A DNA stretch of 64,000 nucleotides from DASXMT01 sp963781305 (GCA_963781305.1 CAWAFL010000011.1:868001-932000), one strand, 5' to 3'; counted from the stretch's first letter, positions 27,304 through 35,844 are shown. Numbers and translations: made by a program. The notes: a model not told the origin generated them from the sequence alone.

Positions 27304-28295
27304 TCGTCACCGTCGAACAACCACATACCGATACCGATACCGACACGGCATCCCGGTCAGCGGACACGGCGCCTACCGATACCGACACGGCACCCCGGTC
27401 AGCCGACAAGAAGATCGAGCGCCTCAATACCGCCTCGCTCCGAAGGGTGATCGAACCCGACACCGAGGTGACCGGAGCAGTGGGCGAGGGCCAGGTGATC
27501 CCGAGCGAGATGCTCACCGTTGCCGATCTGGGTCTCGACCTCAGCGATCGGGAGCGGGCCACGCTGTCCCGAGAGGAGCTTGCCTCTGTGGTCATCTCCG
27601 GCATCCGGTTCGAGACCTTCCTCATGTCCGGGTTCGCCGCTCAGATGGCCTGCACCGCGGATCTGACCGATCCCCGGATCGTTTACATGCTGCACGAGAT
27701 GGGCGAGGAAACCCGGCACTCCCGGTTGTTCATACGCCTGGTCGACCAACTGCAACCCAAAGCCACCGACCCACTGCAGGCCCGCCTCGGCCAGAAGATC
27801 TTTCGGGGCGTGCTCCGTACGGTGCTCAATCGACCGGCGGTCTTCTGCGTCCTGGTGCTGGCGGGGGAGGAGATTCCCGATCTCTTCCAGAAGAAGATCG
27901 CTGACCATCCCGAGACCGACCCCTTTGTCCGGGACGTGAACCACTACCACCGCATGGAGGAGGCCCGGCATCTGGCCTTCGCGCGGGCTGTGCTGCCCGA
28001 GCTGTGGTCAGAAGCGTCCCTTCTCGACCGGGCGCTGGTCCGGTTCGAGATCCCCAGGCTCATCCGGGTGATGTTCAACGGCATGGTCCATCCTGGTGTC
28101 TACCGGACCATCGGGCTCCCCCGGTTGAAGACGTGGCTCGACGGGGCCCGCAGCCCGTCCCGCGTCGCCCTCCGCCACGAGGCGACCCGACCTGTCCTGG
28201 CCGCATTGGTCGACGGAGGTTGCTTCCGTGCGGGGTCGATCCCGGCCGGGTGGCGGCGTTTGTGCGGAGTGGGACCCACGGGCAAAGCCGAGTAG
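27300..28295 (+). CDS. AurF-type diiron oxygenase
   Basis: 331 residues. Two E-x-x-x-EE/E-x2-H iron-binding motifs are visible: Glu133 and Glu136/Glu137 to His140 in HEMGEETRH, and Glu220/Glu221 to His224 in RMEEARH. With the helical layout these match the p-aminobenzoate N-oxygenase AurF family. Members oxidise arylamines or act on other substrates in secondary metabolism; the substrate here is unknown. AAGGAGG (27288-27294) precedes the ATG by about 6 nt. Residues 8-40 hold a repeated TDTDTA-SRSAD segment. Coupled to the upstream TetR gene. Confidence 0.88.
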   Translation: MIVTVEQPHTDTDTDTASRSADTAPTDTDTAPRSADKKIERLNTASLRRVIEPDTEVTGAVGEGQVIPSEMLTVADLGLDLSDRERATLSREELASVVISGIRFETFLMSGFAAQMACTADLTDPRIVYMLHEMGEETRHSRLFIRLVDQLQPKATDPLQARLGQKIFRGVLRTVLNRPAVFCVLVLAGEEIPDLFQKKIADHPETDPFVRDVNHYHRMEEARHLAFARAVLPELWSEASLLDRALVRFEIPRLIRVMFNGMVHPGVYRTIGLPRLKTWLDGARSPSRVALRHEATRPVLAALVDGGCFRAGSIPAGWRRLCGVGPTGKAE

Positions 28296-28353
28296 GTGTC
28301 GGCCCCCTCGGCGTCGGCCCCTCGGTTTCGGCCCCTCGGGCAACGCCGAGTAA
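28280..28353. repeat. Array seeded by the diiron oxygenase stop codon
   Basis: gggcaaagccgagtag (the gene end) reappears as gggcaacgccgagtaat at about 28338-28354. Three tcggcccctcgg units lie between. Confidence 0.75.
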
Positions 28354-28381
28354 TCGGGTGAGACGGAATCCAGTCCATGGG

Positions 28382-28429
28382 TTGACAGGCAGCCATTTAG
28401 CTGCATAATGAAGTCATGCAGCTAAATGG
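28382..28429 (+). promoter_or_regulatory. ArsR-family promoter with 14-bp inverted repeat operator
   Basis: A consensus TTGACA (28382-28387) and CATAAT (28404-28409) are spaced by 16 bp. CCATTTAGCTGCAT (28393-28406) and ATGCAGCTAAATGG (28416-28429) are perfect inverted repeats with a 9-bp spacer, covering the -10 and the expected start of transcription. This is a classic autorepressor site for the fusion regulator that follows. Confidence 0.8.
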
Positions 28430-29277
28430 TTGCATATCCAGCCAACGACAAGACCATGGACGCGATCTTCAAAGCACTTGCCGACCCAAGCCGTCGTCGG
28501 TTACTCGACCGGTTGAACGAGCGAAGCGGCCAGACGTTGCGAGAGCTGTGCGCCGACCTGGGCATGGCCAGGCAATCCGTGTCCAAGCACCTCGATGTGC
28601 TCGAAGCGGCCAACCTCGTGACAACGGTTCGGCGCGGTCGGGAGAAGCTGCACTACGTCAACGCCGCGCCCATCAACGAGATTGCCGAACGCTGGATCGA
28701 CCGGTATGACCGCGAGCGGGTGCGCGCTCTCGGCGACCTGAAGAGAGCACTGGAGGAGACAGCCGTGGACAAGCCTGAGTTCGTATACGTCACCTACATC
28801 GAAACGACACCCGAGAAACTCTGGCAGGCCCTCACCGACCCGGCATTCACCGATCGCTACTGGGGTGGTGGACCCAGCTCGGATTGGAACGTGGGTTCGC
28901 CGGTGCTGTGGCAATCGAGCTCGGATGAACCGTTCAAGGACCTCGACCAAGTCGTACTGGAGTCAGAGCCGTACAGGCTGCTTTCCTATACCTGGCACAA
29001 CTACCAGCCTGAGCATGCGGAACTATTCGGATGGACCGATGAGGTCTTCGCCGAATTGGTGGAAGAAAAAAGGGCGAAGGTGACGTTCGAGCTCGAGCCG
29101 ATGGGTTCGACGACGAAGCTGACCGTGACCCATGACGGATTCGAGGGGAATACCGAGATGCTCAAGGGCGTGAGCCAGGGTTGGCCGGCGATCCTGTCCC
29201 GACTCAAGACCATGTTGGAGACGGGCGACGTGTCACCGTGGCCCGTCGGGGACCAGCAAGAGGTCGCGGCAGAGTAG
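28426..29277 (+). CDS. ArsR-type HTH regulator fused to an SRPBCC (AHSA1-like) domain
   Basis: 283 residues. The N-terminal winged helix is ArsR-like (MDAIFKALADPSRRRLLDRL, then QTLRELCADLGMARQSVSKHL). From about residue 118 a START/SRPBCC domain follows (YVTYIETTPEKLWQALTDPAFT ... YWGGG ... LTVTHDGF), the AHSA1-like type with a hydrophobic ligand cavity. No metal-binding Cys pair is seen, so it is probably a small-molecule sensor. The start is either ATG 28426, inside the operator right arm, or ATG 28456, which gives the usual MDAIFKAL N-terminus. No other gene is in the transcript, so only itself is visibly regulated. Confidence 0.9.
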   Translation: MVAYPANDKTMDAIFKALADPSRRRLLDRLNERSGQTLRELCADLGMARQSVSKHLDVLEAANLVTTVRRGREKLHYVNAAPINEIAERWIDRYDRERVRALGDLKRALEETAVDKPEFVYVTYIETTPEKLWQALTDPAFTDRYWGGGPSSDWNVGSPVLWQSSSDEPFKDLDQVVLESEPYRLLSYTWHNYQPEHAELFGWTDEVFAELVEEKRAKVTFELEPMGSTTKLTVTHDGFEGNTEMLKGVSQGWPAILSRLKTMLETGDVSPWPVGDQQEVAAE

Positions 29278-29292
29278 AGAAAGAGAAGAACC

Positions 29293-29370
29293 GAGCACAG
29301 ATACCGAGCACAGATACCGAGCACAGATACCGAGCACAGATACCGAGCACAGATACCGAGCACAGATACC
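29293..29370. repeat. 13-bp perfect tandem array
   Basis: Six copies of gagcacagatacc with exact period 13 at 29293, 29306, 29319, 29332, 29345 and 29358. It follows the fusion regulator gene by about 15 bp. The period is not a multiple of three. Confidence 0.96.
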
Positions 29371-29385
29371 GTACGGACACTGAGT

Positions 29386-29785
29386 AGGGGATGTGGCACG
29401 GCCCTCTGGGGATGAATGGTGGATATCTCAGGCCGTATTGGGGATGTCCCGGGGTGTATTGGGGATGTCTCAAGAAGTTCTGGGGACAAGGTCGGGATTT
29501 CGCGTTAGGCCATTGACCTGCACTGATGAGAGGCGCAAGGTATCCGTAGATCGGAAAACGGATGGAGACAGCCCGAAACGGTTGGAACCGAAAGTCTTCC
29601 GAATAGGCGGTCCGGTGTCGGATCGGTGGGCCCCGAAAGGGACCTGTCGGACCGGCGATCGCTGCACGGTCGTCCGACACGGCCAGGCACGGTCGCCCCG
29701 GACCTGTCCGCAATGTGGTCCCGAGGAGCTTGGGCGGCTTGTCCGTCCGGTTACTTGGGGCCCTTTGCGCGTCTGGGATTCGAAT
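29386..29785. other. Gene-less region with predicted RNA-like hairpins
   Basis: No convincing coding frame. Two copies of gtattggggatgtc lie at about 29430-29470. Hairpins: ATCCGT/ACGGAT (29542-29563), CGGTTGGAACCG (29579-29590), and a 7-bp stem CGGTCCG/CGGACCG (29608-29614, 29648-29654) enclosing a CCC-GAAA-GGG hairpin with a GNRA tetraloop. Base composition is less GC-rich than nearby genes. I do not recognise it as a known RNA. Confidence 0.35.
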
Positions 29786-29789
29786 TCAG

Positions 29790-30719
29790 CTAGTGGCCGT
29801 GACCGGTCAGTGCCCCCGGCGTCGTGGTGGCCTCAGGCGCGTCCATGAGACAGGGGTCTTCATGGTCGTCGTCGCATCGTTCACACTCGAGCTCCAGGGT
29901 GCTGTGCGCAATCGAGAAGGGCCCGGCGATGGCCCGCTTCGCCTTCTCGCCGACCACTTGGGCCTCTTCCAGGGTGGGATGACCGGTCAGGACCAGATGG
30001 GCCGAGAGCGCACGCACCTCGCTCGACAGACTCCAGACGTGTAGATCATGGACCTCCGCCACGCCCGGCACGGCAACCATGCTGGCGGTCAGTGAGTCGA
30101 GATCGACATCGGCCGGTGTCGATTCCAGGAGGACCGACACGCTGGATCGGAAGACGCCGGCAGCCTCGTAAACGATGATGGCGGCCACCACCAATGCGCT
30201 GACCGGGTCCAGCCAGGTGGCGCTGGGAGCGAACAGCAGCACGATGCCCGACACGAGCACCGCCGCAGACCCGAGTGCGTCACCAGCCATATGCAGCACT
30301 GCTGAGCGCATGTTCAGGTCGCTCGAGCCGTCTCGCAGGAGGAGTGCGGCGAGACCGTTGGCCATCATGGCCACTGCGGCAATAATGACGACGATGCCGG
30401 CCTGGACCGGCTGAGGATGTTGGAGTCGTTGGATGCTCTCGGCCACGATGACCACCGTCACTGCGGCAATTGCGGCGGCGTTGGCCAGGGCGGCCAGGAT
30501 CGTGGCGCGGTGGTTGCCGAATGAGCGGGCCGCGGTTCGGGGACGCAGGGCGAAGCGCACGGCAACCAGCGACAGGACCAGTGCCGCCACGTCGGTGAGG
30601 TTGTGCCCGGCATCGGCCAGCAGGCCCAGGGAATGAGCGGTGAGGCCGAACACCACTTGGACCGCCACCAAGACGACATTGAGGCCCAGGCTGAAGGTGA
30701 GTCGTCTTGTGCGGGTCAT
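29790..30719 (-). CDS. Cation diffusion facilitator family transporter
   Basis: 309 residues. Six transmembrane segments with the CDF metal-site motifs: HSLGLLADAGHNLTD in TM2 (His/Asp pair) and HMAGDALGS in TM5 (His-x3-Asp). The cytoplasmic C-terminal domain (HDLHVWSLSSEVRALSAHLVL) matches the ferredoxin-like dimerisation fold, and the tail is rich in Cys, Asp and His (CERCDDDHED). It should export Zn2+ or a similar divalent ion in exchange for protons. ATG 30719 is preferred over a GTG-type start further out, which would add a non-homologous leader. Confidence 0.93.
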   Translation of the reverse strand: MTRTRRLTFSLGLNVVLVAVQVVFGLTAHSLGLLADAGHNLTDVAALVLSLVAVRFALRPRTAARSFGNHRATILAALANAAAIAAVTVVIVAESIQRLQHPQPVQAGIVVIIAAVAMMANGLAALLLRDGSSDLNMRSAVLHMAGDALGSAAVLVSGIVLLFAPSATWLDPVSALVVAAIIVYEAAGVFRSSVSVLLESTPADVDLDSLTASMVAVPGVAEVHDLHVWSLSSEVRALSAHLVLTGHPTLEEAQVVGEKAKRAIAGPFSIAHSTLELECERCDDDHEDPCLMDAPEATTTPGALTGHGH

Positions 30720-30778
30720 GGCTCTCTGCCCCCATCCTACCGGGAGGACGCGGTCTATCCCCAGGTCGGGCGGCCCTT

Positions 30779-30870
30779 GCTCGCCTGACATCGGCGGCCC
30801 TGCTCGCCCGATATCGGCGGCCCTTGCTCGCCCCGTGTCGGCGACCCGTGCTCGTGCGGTCTCCCAGTTC
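30779..30870. repeat. Degenerate tandem array upstream of the CDF gene
   Basis: Units of about 24 bp resembling cttgctcgcccgatatcggc recur three to four times. No ORF; the array sits between the CDF start and the next array. Confidence 0.7.
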
Positions 30871-30898
30871 CGCGGCCTGAAGGTCGGACGGCTCCGAG

Positions 30899-30996
30899 GC
30901 TCCGATCAGCCGATGGCTCCGATCAGCCGATCAGCCGATGCCTCCGATCAGCAGATCAGCCGGTGAGGGATCAACCCATCAGATAGTCAGCCGATG
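30899..30996. repeat. gatcagccgatg array seeded by the nucleotidyltransferase stop codon
   Basis: On the minus strand the gene ends ATC-GGC-TGA, and ATCGGCTGATCGG-type units repeat five to six times immediately downstream. The TGA is inside the repeat unit. Confidence 0.9.
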
Positions 30997-31901
30997 TTTG
31001 CCCACAGCCTGCTGGGACGGATTCCCCAGGCCACCTGTCGAGCCAGCTCACCCTGGACCACAGGAAGATCGTCGGCGTGGGTGACACCCACGCATTTGGT
31101 GTCGGTACGGAGCACCCGCACCGGGAGTCCGGTGCCGGACGCGATGGCGGAACCGACGACCTCGGGCAGCAGCACCTCGGCTTTGGGCACCTCGACGCCC
31201 CGGGCAATCTGGTCGAGAATTGCCGCTTCGTCGAGGCCGGACGCGTCCATGGCCGCATCGAAGACTTCCCATATCTCGGGACGGAAGCCCCACAAGTTCA
31301 CCGAGACCGTCGCATCACCGGGGAGCTCGTCCGGTTGCAAGCCGTCCAGGCTCGAGAAGTCGTTGCCGCCGCTTATCCGCGAGACCTTGCGTCGTTCGGT
31401 CATGGCCGCCAAGTGGTCGCTGGCGTCCACCTCGCAGATCCCCCGGGTCACCGGGTCGTCGGTCACCACGGTGTGGGCGAGCTCGAACCCCACAAGGGCA
31501 TGCTCGTGGTGGTTGTCCGTCAGCTGATGGCTCAGCAAGTCGAAGGCCTCGAGGCCGTACACGTCGTCGGCATTGGCCACGGCAAACGGGTCCTCGCTGC
31601 CGACCAGCGATCGCGCTGCCAGGGTGGCATGGGTGGTACCGAGCGGTACCCGTTGCTCTGCGAAGCTCACGTTGACCGACGACGGCCAGCACCGCTCCAC
31701 GTGGTAGCGGATGGCCGGGCCCGTTTCCGGATGGACGACCAGGACGATGGCCCCGAAACCCGAAGCCAGGGCATCGTTGGCCACCAGGTCGATGACGGCC
31801 TCTCCCGAAGGCCCAGCCGGCGCCAATGGTTTGCAGCCTCCGTACCGGCGTGCGGCTCCCGCAGCCAGCACCACCAGGACCGGAGCCACCGACGGGCTCA
31901 C
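30987..31901 (-). CDS. Nucleotidyltransferase family protein (sugar-phosphate NTP transferase fold)
   Basis: 304 residues. The N-terminal LAAGAARRYGGCKPLAPAG is the signature of nucleotidyl transferases. ANADDVYG gives the metal-binding Asp pair, and GTTHATLAA is the base-recognition segment. The family makes NDP-sugars or modifies cofactors; the substrate is not clear, and the R-R-Y variation in the signature is slightly unusual. GTG 31901 overlaps the KAS III stop (GTGA), so it is the last gene of a minus-strand operon. Confidence 0.85.
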   Translation of the reverse strand: MSPSVAPVLVVLAAGAARRYGGCKPLAPAGPSGEAVIDLVANDALASGFGAIVLVVHPETGPAIRYHVERCWPSSVNVSFAEQRVPLGTTHATLAARSLVGSEDPFAVANADDVYGLEAFDLLSHQLTDNHHEHALVGFELAHTVVTDDPVTRGICEVDASDHLAAMTERRKVSRISGGNDFSSLDGLQPDELPGDATVSVNLWGFRPEIWEVFDAAMDASGLDEAAILDQIARGVEVPKAEVLLPEVVGSAIASGTGLPVRVLRTDTKCVGVTHADDLPVVQGELARQVAWGIRPSRLWANIG

Positions 31902-32836
31902 CCGCCCCAGCGCAGTACAGCGCTGGCCCAGGTCATCCCGCCGCCGAACCCGCTGAGCAGTACCCGATCTCCCTTGTGCAGCCGACCCGCATCGATCGCA
32001 TCGACCAGCGCAAGCGGAATCGACGCCGATGAGGTGTTCCCGTAGCGATCGATCACCATCACCGCCTTTTCCTCGGGGATGCCCATTCGCTGGCAGACGG
32101 CCGAGATGATGCGGAGGTTGGCCTGGTGGGGGACGACCAGATCGATGTCGTCGATGGTCAATCCAGCCTCAGCGATGGCCCGCTCCGACGATTCGACCAC
32201 GGCTCGAACGGCCTTTCGGAAGATCTCCTTGCCGTCCATGTACAGGTACCCGCCGTGGTCGCACTTCAGCAGGTGGCGGAGCGACCCGTCGGCGTTGAGG
32301 TTCCACGACAGCAGCTGGCCGGGACCGTCGGTCGCCTCGAGCACGACCGCCCCCGCTCCGTCTCCCACCAGCACGGCAAGGGACCGGTCGTCCCAATCGG
32401 TGATGCGGCTCAGGGTCTCGGACCCGATGAGCAACAGGCGCTCGGCTCCTATGGCCAGCATCCCGTGGGCCACGGCCAGGCCGTAGACGAACCCGGAGCA
32501 CGCCGCGTTCACGTCGAAGGCGCCACCGGGGATGCCGATCCCGTCTTGGACTGTGGCCGAGGTGCCGGGCACGATGGCGTCGGGCGTGGTTGTGGCGAGG
32601 ATCACCGAGTCGATCTCGTCCGGGCGCCGTCCGGCCTTCTTCAGAGCGGCCAGTCCGGCCTCGATGGCCAGCCCGGAAGTGGTCCCCCCGATGCGACGCT
32701 CCCGAATCCCGGTGCGCTCCACGATCCAGGCGTCGTTGGTATCGAGCGTGGCGGACAGGTCCTCGTTGGTGACGACCTTGTCGGGGACGGCGATACCCCA
32801 TCCGGTGATGATTCCGCCGCGACCTGGAACAGTCAT
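31898..32836 (-). CDS. fabH: Beta-ketoacyl-ACP synthase III (FabH type)
   Basis: 312 residues. The catalytic triad is complete: Cys113 in NAACSGF, His237 in PHQANLRI, and Asn267 in RYGNTSSAS. DTNDAWIVERTGIRERRI near the N-terminus is typical of FabH. It condenses an acyl-CoA primer with malonyl-ACP in type II fatty-acid or polyketide synthesis. No other fab gene is next to it; it lies between a thiolase and a nucleotidyltransferase, so a role in a dedicated pathway is possible. Confidence 0.93.
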   Translation of the reverse strand: MTVPGRGGIITGWGIAVPDKVVTNEDLSATLDTNDAWIVERTGIRERRIGGTTSGLAIEAGLAALKKAGRRPDEIDSVILATTTPDAIVPGTSATVQDGIGIPGGAFDVNAACSGFVYGLAVAHGMLAIGAERLLLIGSETLSRITDWDDRSLAVLVGDGAGAVVLEATDGPGQLLSWNLNADGSLRHLLKCDHGGYLYMDGKEIFRKAVRAVVESSERAIAEAGLTIDDIDLVVPHQANLRIISAVCQRMGIPEEKAVMVIDRYGNTSSASIPLALVDAIDAGRLHKGDRVLLSGFGGGMTWASAVLRWGG

Positions 32837-34003
32837 TCAGCCCGCCTCAAGTACGTGAATCCCGATAAATGCTGCATCGGTACCGATGATGCCACCAGTA
32901 TTGGCTGCAGCGCCGACGCGGGCCCCGGCGACCTGGCGATCGCCGGCGCTTCCCCGGAGATGGGTGGCCAGCTCGACCACCTGCGCCAGTCCGGTGGCCC
33001 CGAGGGGGTGCCCGCGGGAAACCAAGCCGCCAGAGGGGTTGACCGTCACGCCGGGTCCGCCCACGGTGGTGTCTCCGGCCACGGTGGCCGGTCCGGCATC
33101 GCCGGGCTTGAAGAACCCCAGTGACTCCAGGGCGTAGAGCTCCTCGGCACTGGTGGCATCGTGCAGCTCGACTACGTCCATGTCCTCGGGACCGATTCCG
33201 GCGGTGTCCCACGCGGCAGCGGCCGTCTCGGCCAGGCGCTCGTGGTAGTCCAGGTCCCCGTTGCCCGAGCGCACGGTGCTCGAGACGATCTTCGGCCTTC
33301 CCGGCGCGGGGTCGGTGGTCAACAGGACGGCAGCGGCCCCATCGGTGAACGACGAGCACATCAACCGGGTCAGGGGCCCGGCGATCGGCGTCGAGCCCAG
33401 CACCTCCTCGACGGTGACCTCCGACTGGAACTGGGCGTTCGGGTTGAGGGCCCCGTGGTGCCGGGCCTTCACCGCCGTGGCCGCGAATTGCTCGGGGGTG
33501 GCGTCCCTCTCCTCCATCTGGATGACCGTCCACGTGGCGTTGAGGCCCATGAGCACAGATCCCGACGGGTTCTCGAGGCGCTCGTGCATCTGGATCCGGT
33601 CGGGGAGGGGAACCCCGTCCTCGATCCCGGCAATGGTCTCGGCCCGGTCTCCGGTCCACATCTTCTCGACCCCGACGGCCAACACCAGGCCACCGTCGGC
33701 CCGAGCGGCCAGGGTGGCCATGTGGAGCGCCGACGCCCCACCGGCGCAGGAGTTGTCGACATTGATGATGCCCGCATTGCGCAGCCCAGCCCGCTTGAGG
33801 AAGGACTGTCCCCGGATGCAGCCCTGGTCGAGGAGGCGCCCGGCCGTGGCGTTGCCGAACACCACAAGGTTGATGGCGGCCGGGTCCACGCCGGCATCAG
33901 CCACGGCGTCGGCGACGACCTGGTGGGACATGTCCTCGATGGTCCGGTCGCGCCGGTTCATTGGCGTGATGGCCATGCCGGCGATGTGTGCGAAGCGTTC
34001 CAT
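32837..34003 (-). CDS. Thiolase family protein (SCP-x-like acetyl-CoA acetyltransferase)
   Basis: 388 residues. The nucleophilic Cys86 is in VDNSCAGGASALH. NPSGGLVSRGHPLGATGLAQ carries the GHP catalytic His. A C-terminal Cys of classical thiolases is replaced by the ARVGAAANTGG stretch, as in SCP-x/lipid-transfer type thiolases. It cleaves or forms a 3-ketoacyl-CoA. AGAAGGA precedes the ATG by about 6 nt. Its stop directly abuts the KAS III start, so they are co-translated. Confidence 0.9.
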   Translation of the reverse strand: MERFAHIAGMAITPMNRRDRTIEDMSHQVVADAVADAGVDPAAINLVVFGNATAGRLLDQGCIRGQSFLKRAGLRNAGIINVDNSCAGGASALHMATLAARADGGLVLAVGVEKMWTGDRAETIAGIEDGVPLPDRIQMHERLENPSGSVLMGLNATWTVIQMEERDATPEQFAATAVKARHHGALNPNAQFQSEVTVEEVLGSTPIAGPLTRLMCSSFTDGAAAVLLTTDPAPGRPKIVSSTVRSGNGDLDYHERLAETAAAAWDTAGIGPEDMDVVELHDATSAEELYALESLGFFKPGDAGPATVAGDTTVGGPGVTVNPSGGLVSRGHPLGATGLAQVVELATHLRGSAGDRQVAGARVGAAANTGGIIGTDAAFIGIHVLEAG

Positions 34004-34043
34004 GGGCGTCCTTCTGTGGTAGTGAGCTCGGTCGTGCCGCCGG

Positions 34044-35072
34044 TCAGGCGGAGATACGGGACAGGGCCGCCATGAGGCGGTCGATCTGCGGGAGTGGTTG
34101 GTCGTCGGTGATGTACAGGGCCACGTGTTCGGCTCCCGCCTCCCGGTAGGCGCTTACCGTGCCGGCAACGGCCTCGGCGCTGCCCACGACAAGGTGTCGC
34201 CGGAATGCCTTGGCCGGTATCCCATACAGCGACGACATCCATGACGTTCCTCGCCGGAGACCCTCGTCGGGGTCATCGTCGATGGAGGCGAACAGCACGA
34301 CCGAACGGGTCACGGCATCGGCGGGGCGGTCTGCCCGATCGAGCTCCTTGGTCAGGCGGGTCAGGGCGTCTCGATACTCCTCGGGGGCAAGGAGCATGGG
34401 GATCCAGCCGTCGGCCGTCGACGCCGCTCGGCGGAGGGCCACCTCCGAGGAGCCGCCCACCCAGACGGGGATGGCCGGGGGGGCCGGTAGCTGTCGGTAT
34501 CGATCACTGCTGCTGCCGGCGATGTCGCCGCCGGACACATCGGCCCCGGACGCCCATGCGTCACGAAGTTGAGCAATCCCGTCGTCGAGCTGGCGCCCTC
34601 GCCTCGTGTAATCGATCCCTGACACCTCGTACTCGCCGGGATGGCTCCCCACGCCCACCCCCAACACGATGCGCCCCTGGGTAAGCGATTGGAGCGAGGC
34701 TGCCTGTTTGGCCACCGCCGGTGCCTGTCGCAACGGCAGCTGGACAACGCAGGTACCGAGCATCGCCCGGCTGGTGGCGGTGGCCGCCACCGTGAGCGCA
34801 GTCATGCACTCCACCGAGGGGCCGTGCCAGAAGAGATGGTCGGTGGCCCACAGCGCATCGACCCCCAGCGCTTCTGCCTCCCGGCAGGTCTCGACCAGTT
34901 CGGCCATGGGATCGCAGGCGTCCGACGACTCTGAGGAATCCGCTTGGCTGGTACTACCAGCGGTACGACCGGCTGGAGAAAGTGCAGACCAGGACGGTTG
35001 AATGGTTTGCGGAAAGGTCGGGAGAATAAGTCCGACCGGCCCGAGCGGGGTGGCTGGTCGTACCGGGGGCAC
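34044..35072 (-). CDS. LLM-class flavin-dependent oxidoreductase
   Basis: 342 residues of the luciferase-like TIM barrel. GLILPTFPQT at the start, ATDHLFW after strand 2, RIVLGVGVGSHPGEYEVSGID, and PVWVGGSSEVALRRAASTADGWIP are typical of F420- or FMN-dependent members. The N-terminus has a Ser-rich stretch of about 25 residues after the first strand. The GTG start lies 5 nt after a TACCAT box on the minus strand. Likely first gene of the operon with the thiolase, KAS III and nucleotidyltransferase; substrate unknown. Confidence 0.88.
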   Translation of the reverse strand: MPPVRPATPLGPVGLILPTFPQTIQPSWSALSPAGRTAGSTSQADSSESSDACDPMAELVETCREAEALGVDALWATDHLFWHGPSVECMTALTVAATATSRAMLGTCVVQLPLRQAPAVAKQAASLQSLTQGRIVLGVGVGSHPGEYEVSGIDYTRRGRQLDDGIAQLRDAWASGADVSGGDIAGSSSDRYRQLPAPPAIPVWVGGSSEVALRRAASTADGWIPMLLAPEEYRDALTRLTKELDRADRPADAVTRSVVLFASIDDDPDEGLRRGTSWMSSLYGIPAKAFRRHLVVGSAEAVAGTVSAYREAGAEHVALYITDDQPLPQIDRLMAALSRISA

Positions 35073-35119
35073 ACGCCATGGTAACCGGCCGCAGGCCCTG
35101 GGTGCGTACCTGGCTCAGT

Positions 35120-35395
35120 AGGTTCTTACTAATTGGTAACGGAAGCCGCTCTCAACGGTTACCGAGGTCCTCCCGAGTGGTGATCCCCGGACCTCCCGAG
35201 CGGTGGCCGCGGGTCGCCCGCCGACGGTGACTCCGGCCCCCACTCGAGCGGTTTCTCCGGTCGCCCGCCGACGCGTGACTTTGGGCCCCCTCGAGCAGTT
35301 TCTCCGGTCGTCCCGACGGTTTCTCCGGTCGTCCCGAGTGGCGCTGGCCTGGGCCGATCGAGGCGCTGGCTTGGGCCGATCGAAGGGTGAATCCG
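35120..35395. repeat. Degenerate repeat region upstream of nfu
   Basis: Units such as cgagcggtttctccggtcgcc and gggccgatcgaggcgctggc recur several times. No gene. The divergent stretch separates the flavin oxidoreductase operon from the nfu gene. Confidence 0.75.
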
Positions 35396-35495
35396 TGCCG
35401 GGTCGAACGATATGTTCGAAGATCTCGCTCGGCACGACAGAATGGGGGGGCGGACCGGCCAATCCCGGCTGGGTGACGTGCACAGGAGGTCTTCG

Positions 35496-35831
35496 GTGAC
35501 GACCGATGAACAGGTGTTGACCGACGATGAGCGGGCGAAGCGGCTCGGAGAGCTCAACGCCATCATCGAGCTCATGCGGCCGGCCGTGCAGTCCGACGGT
35601 GGCGATCTGGCGCTGGTCAGCGCCGATGTCGAGACCGGGGTGGTCGAGGTGCAGCTCCAAGGGTCGTGCAGCTCGTGCGCCATCAGCGCCTCCACACTGC
35701 AAGGGGGGGTCGAGCGCATCCTCCACGACCGTCTGGACTGGGTGACCGAGGTCATCGGCGGAGTGGACGAATCCGAGGACATCTTCGAGAGCCAGGCCAT
35801 GGGCCGGGGCGGGTACGTTCCCAGCCTCTGA
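35496..35831 (+). CDS. NifU C-terminal domain (Nfu-type) Fe-S scaffold or carrier
   Basis: 111 residues. LGELNAIIELMRPAVQSDGGDLALV and the cluster-ligating QGSCSSCAIS (CxxC) define a stand-alone Nfu domain that carries 4Fe-4S clusters to target proteins. The C-terminus VTEVIGGVDE is also typical. The GTG at 35496 is set by AGGAGGT at 35484-35490, a strong Shine-Dalgarno. An in-frame ATG at 35412 would add a non-homologous 28-residue leader. The next gene has its own promoter, so it may be monocistronic. Confidence 0.93.
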   Translation: MTTDEQVLTDDERAKRLGELNAIIELMRPAVQSDGGDLALVSADVETGVVEVQLQGSCSSCAISASTLQGGVERILHDRLDWVTEVIGGVDESEDIFESQAMGRGGYVPSL

Positions 35832-35844
35832 GTCCCGGTCTCTG

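Noticed and set aside
29760..29795. tRNA 3' half (ctgggattcgaattcag looks like a T-arm)
   Set aside because: The T-loop would not start with TT in the right place, no acceptor stem or anticodon arm is found upstream, and it overlaps the end of the CDF gene.
29393..29848. Possible 151-residue protein with a CPQC motif
   Set aside because: The frame runs through repeats and hairpins and into the CDF gene end, with no ribosome-binding site. A single CxxC is not enough support.
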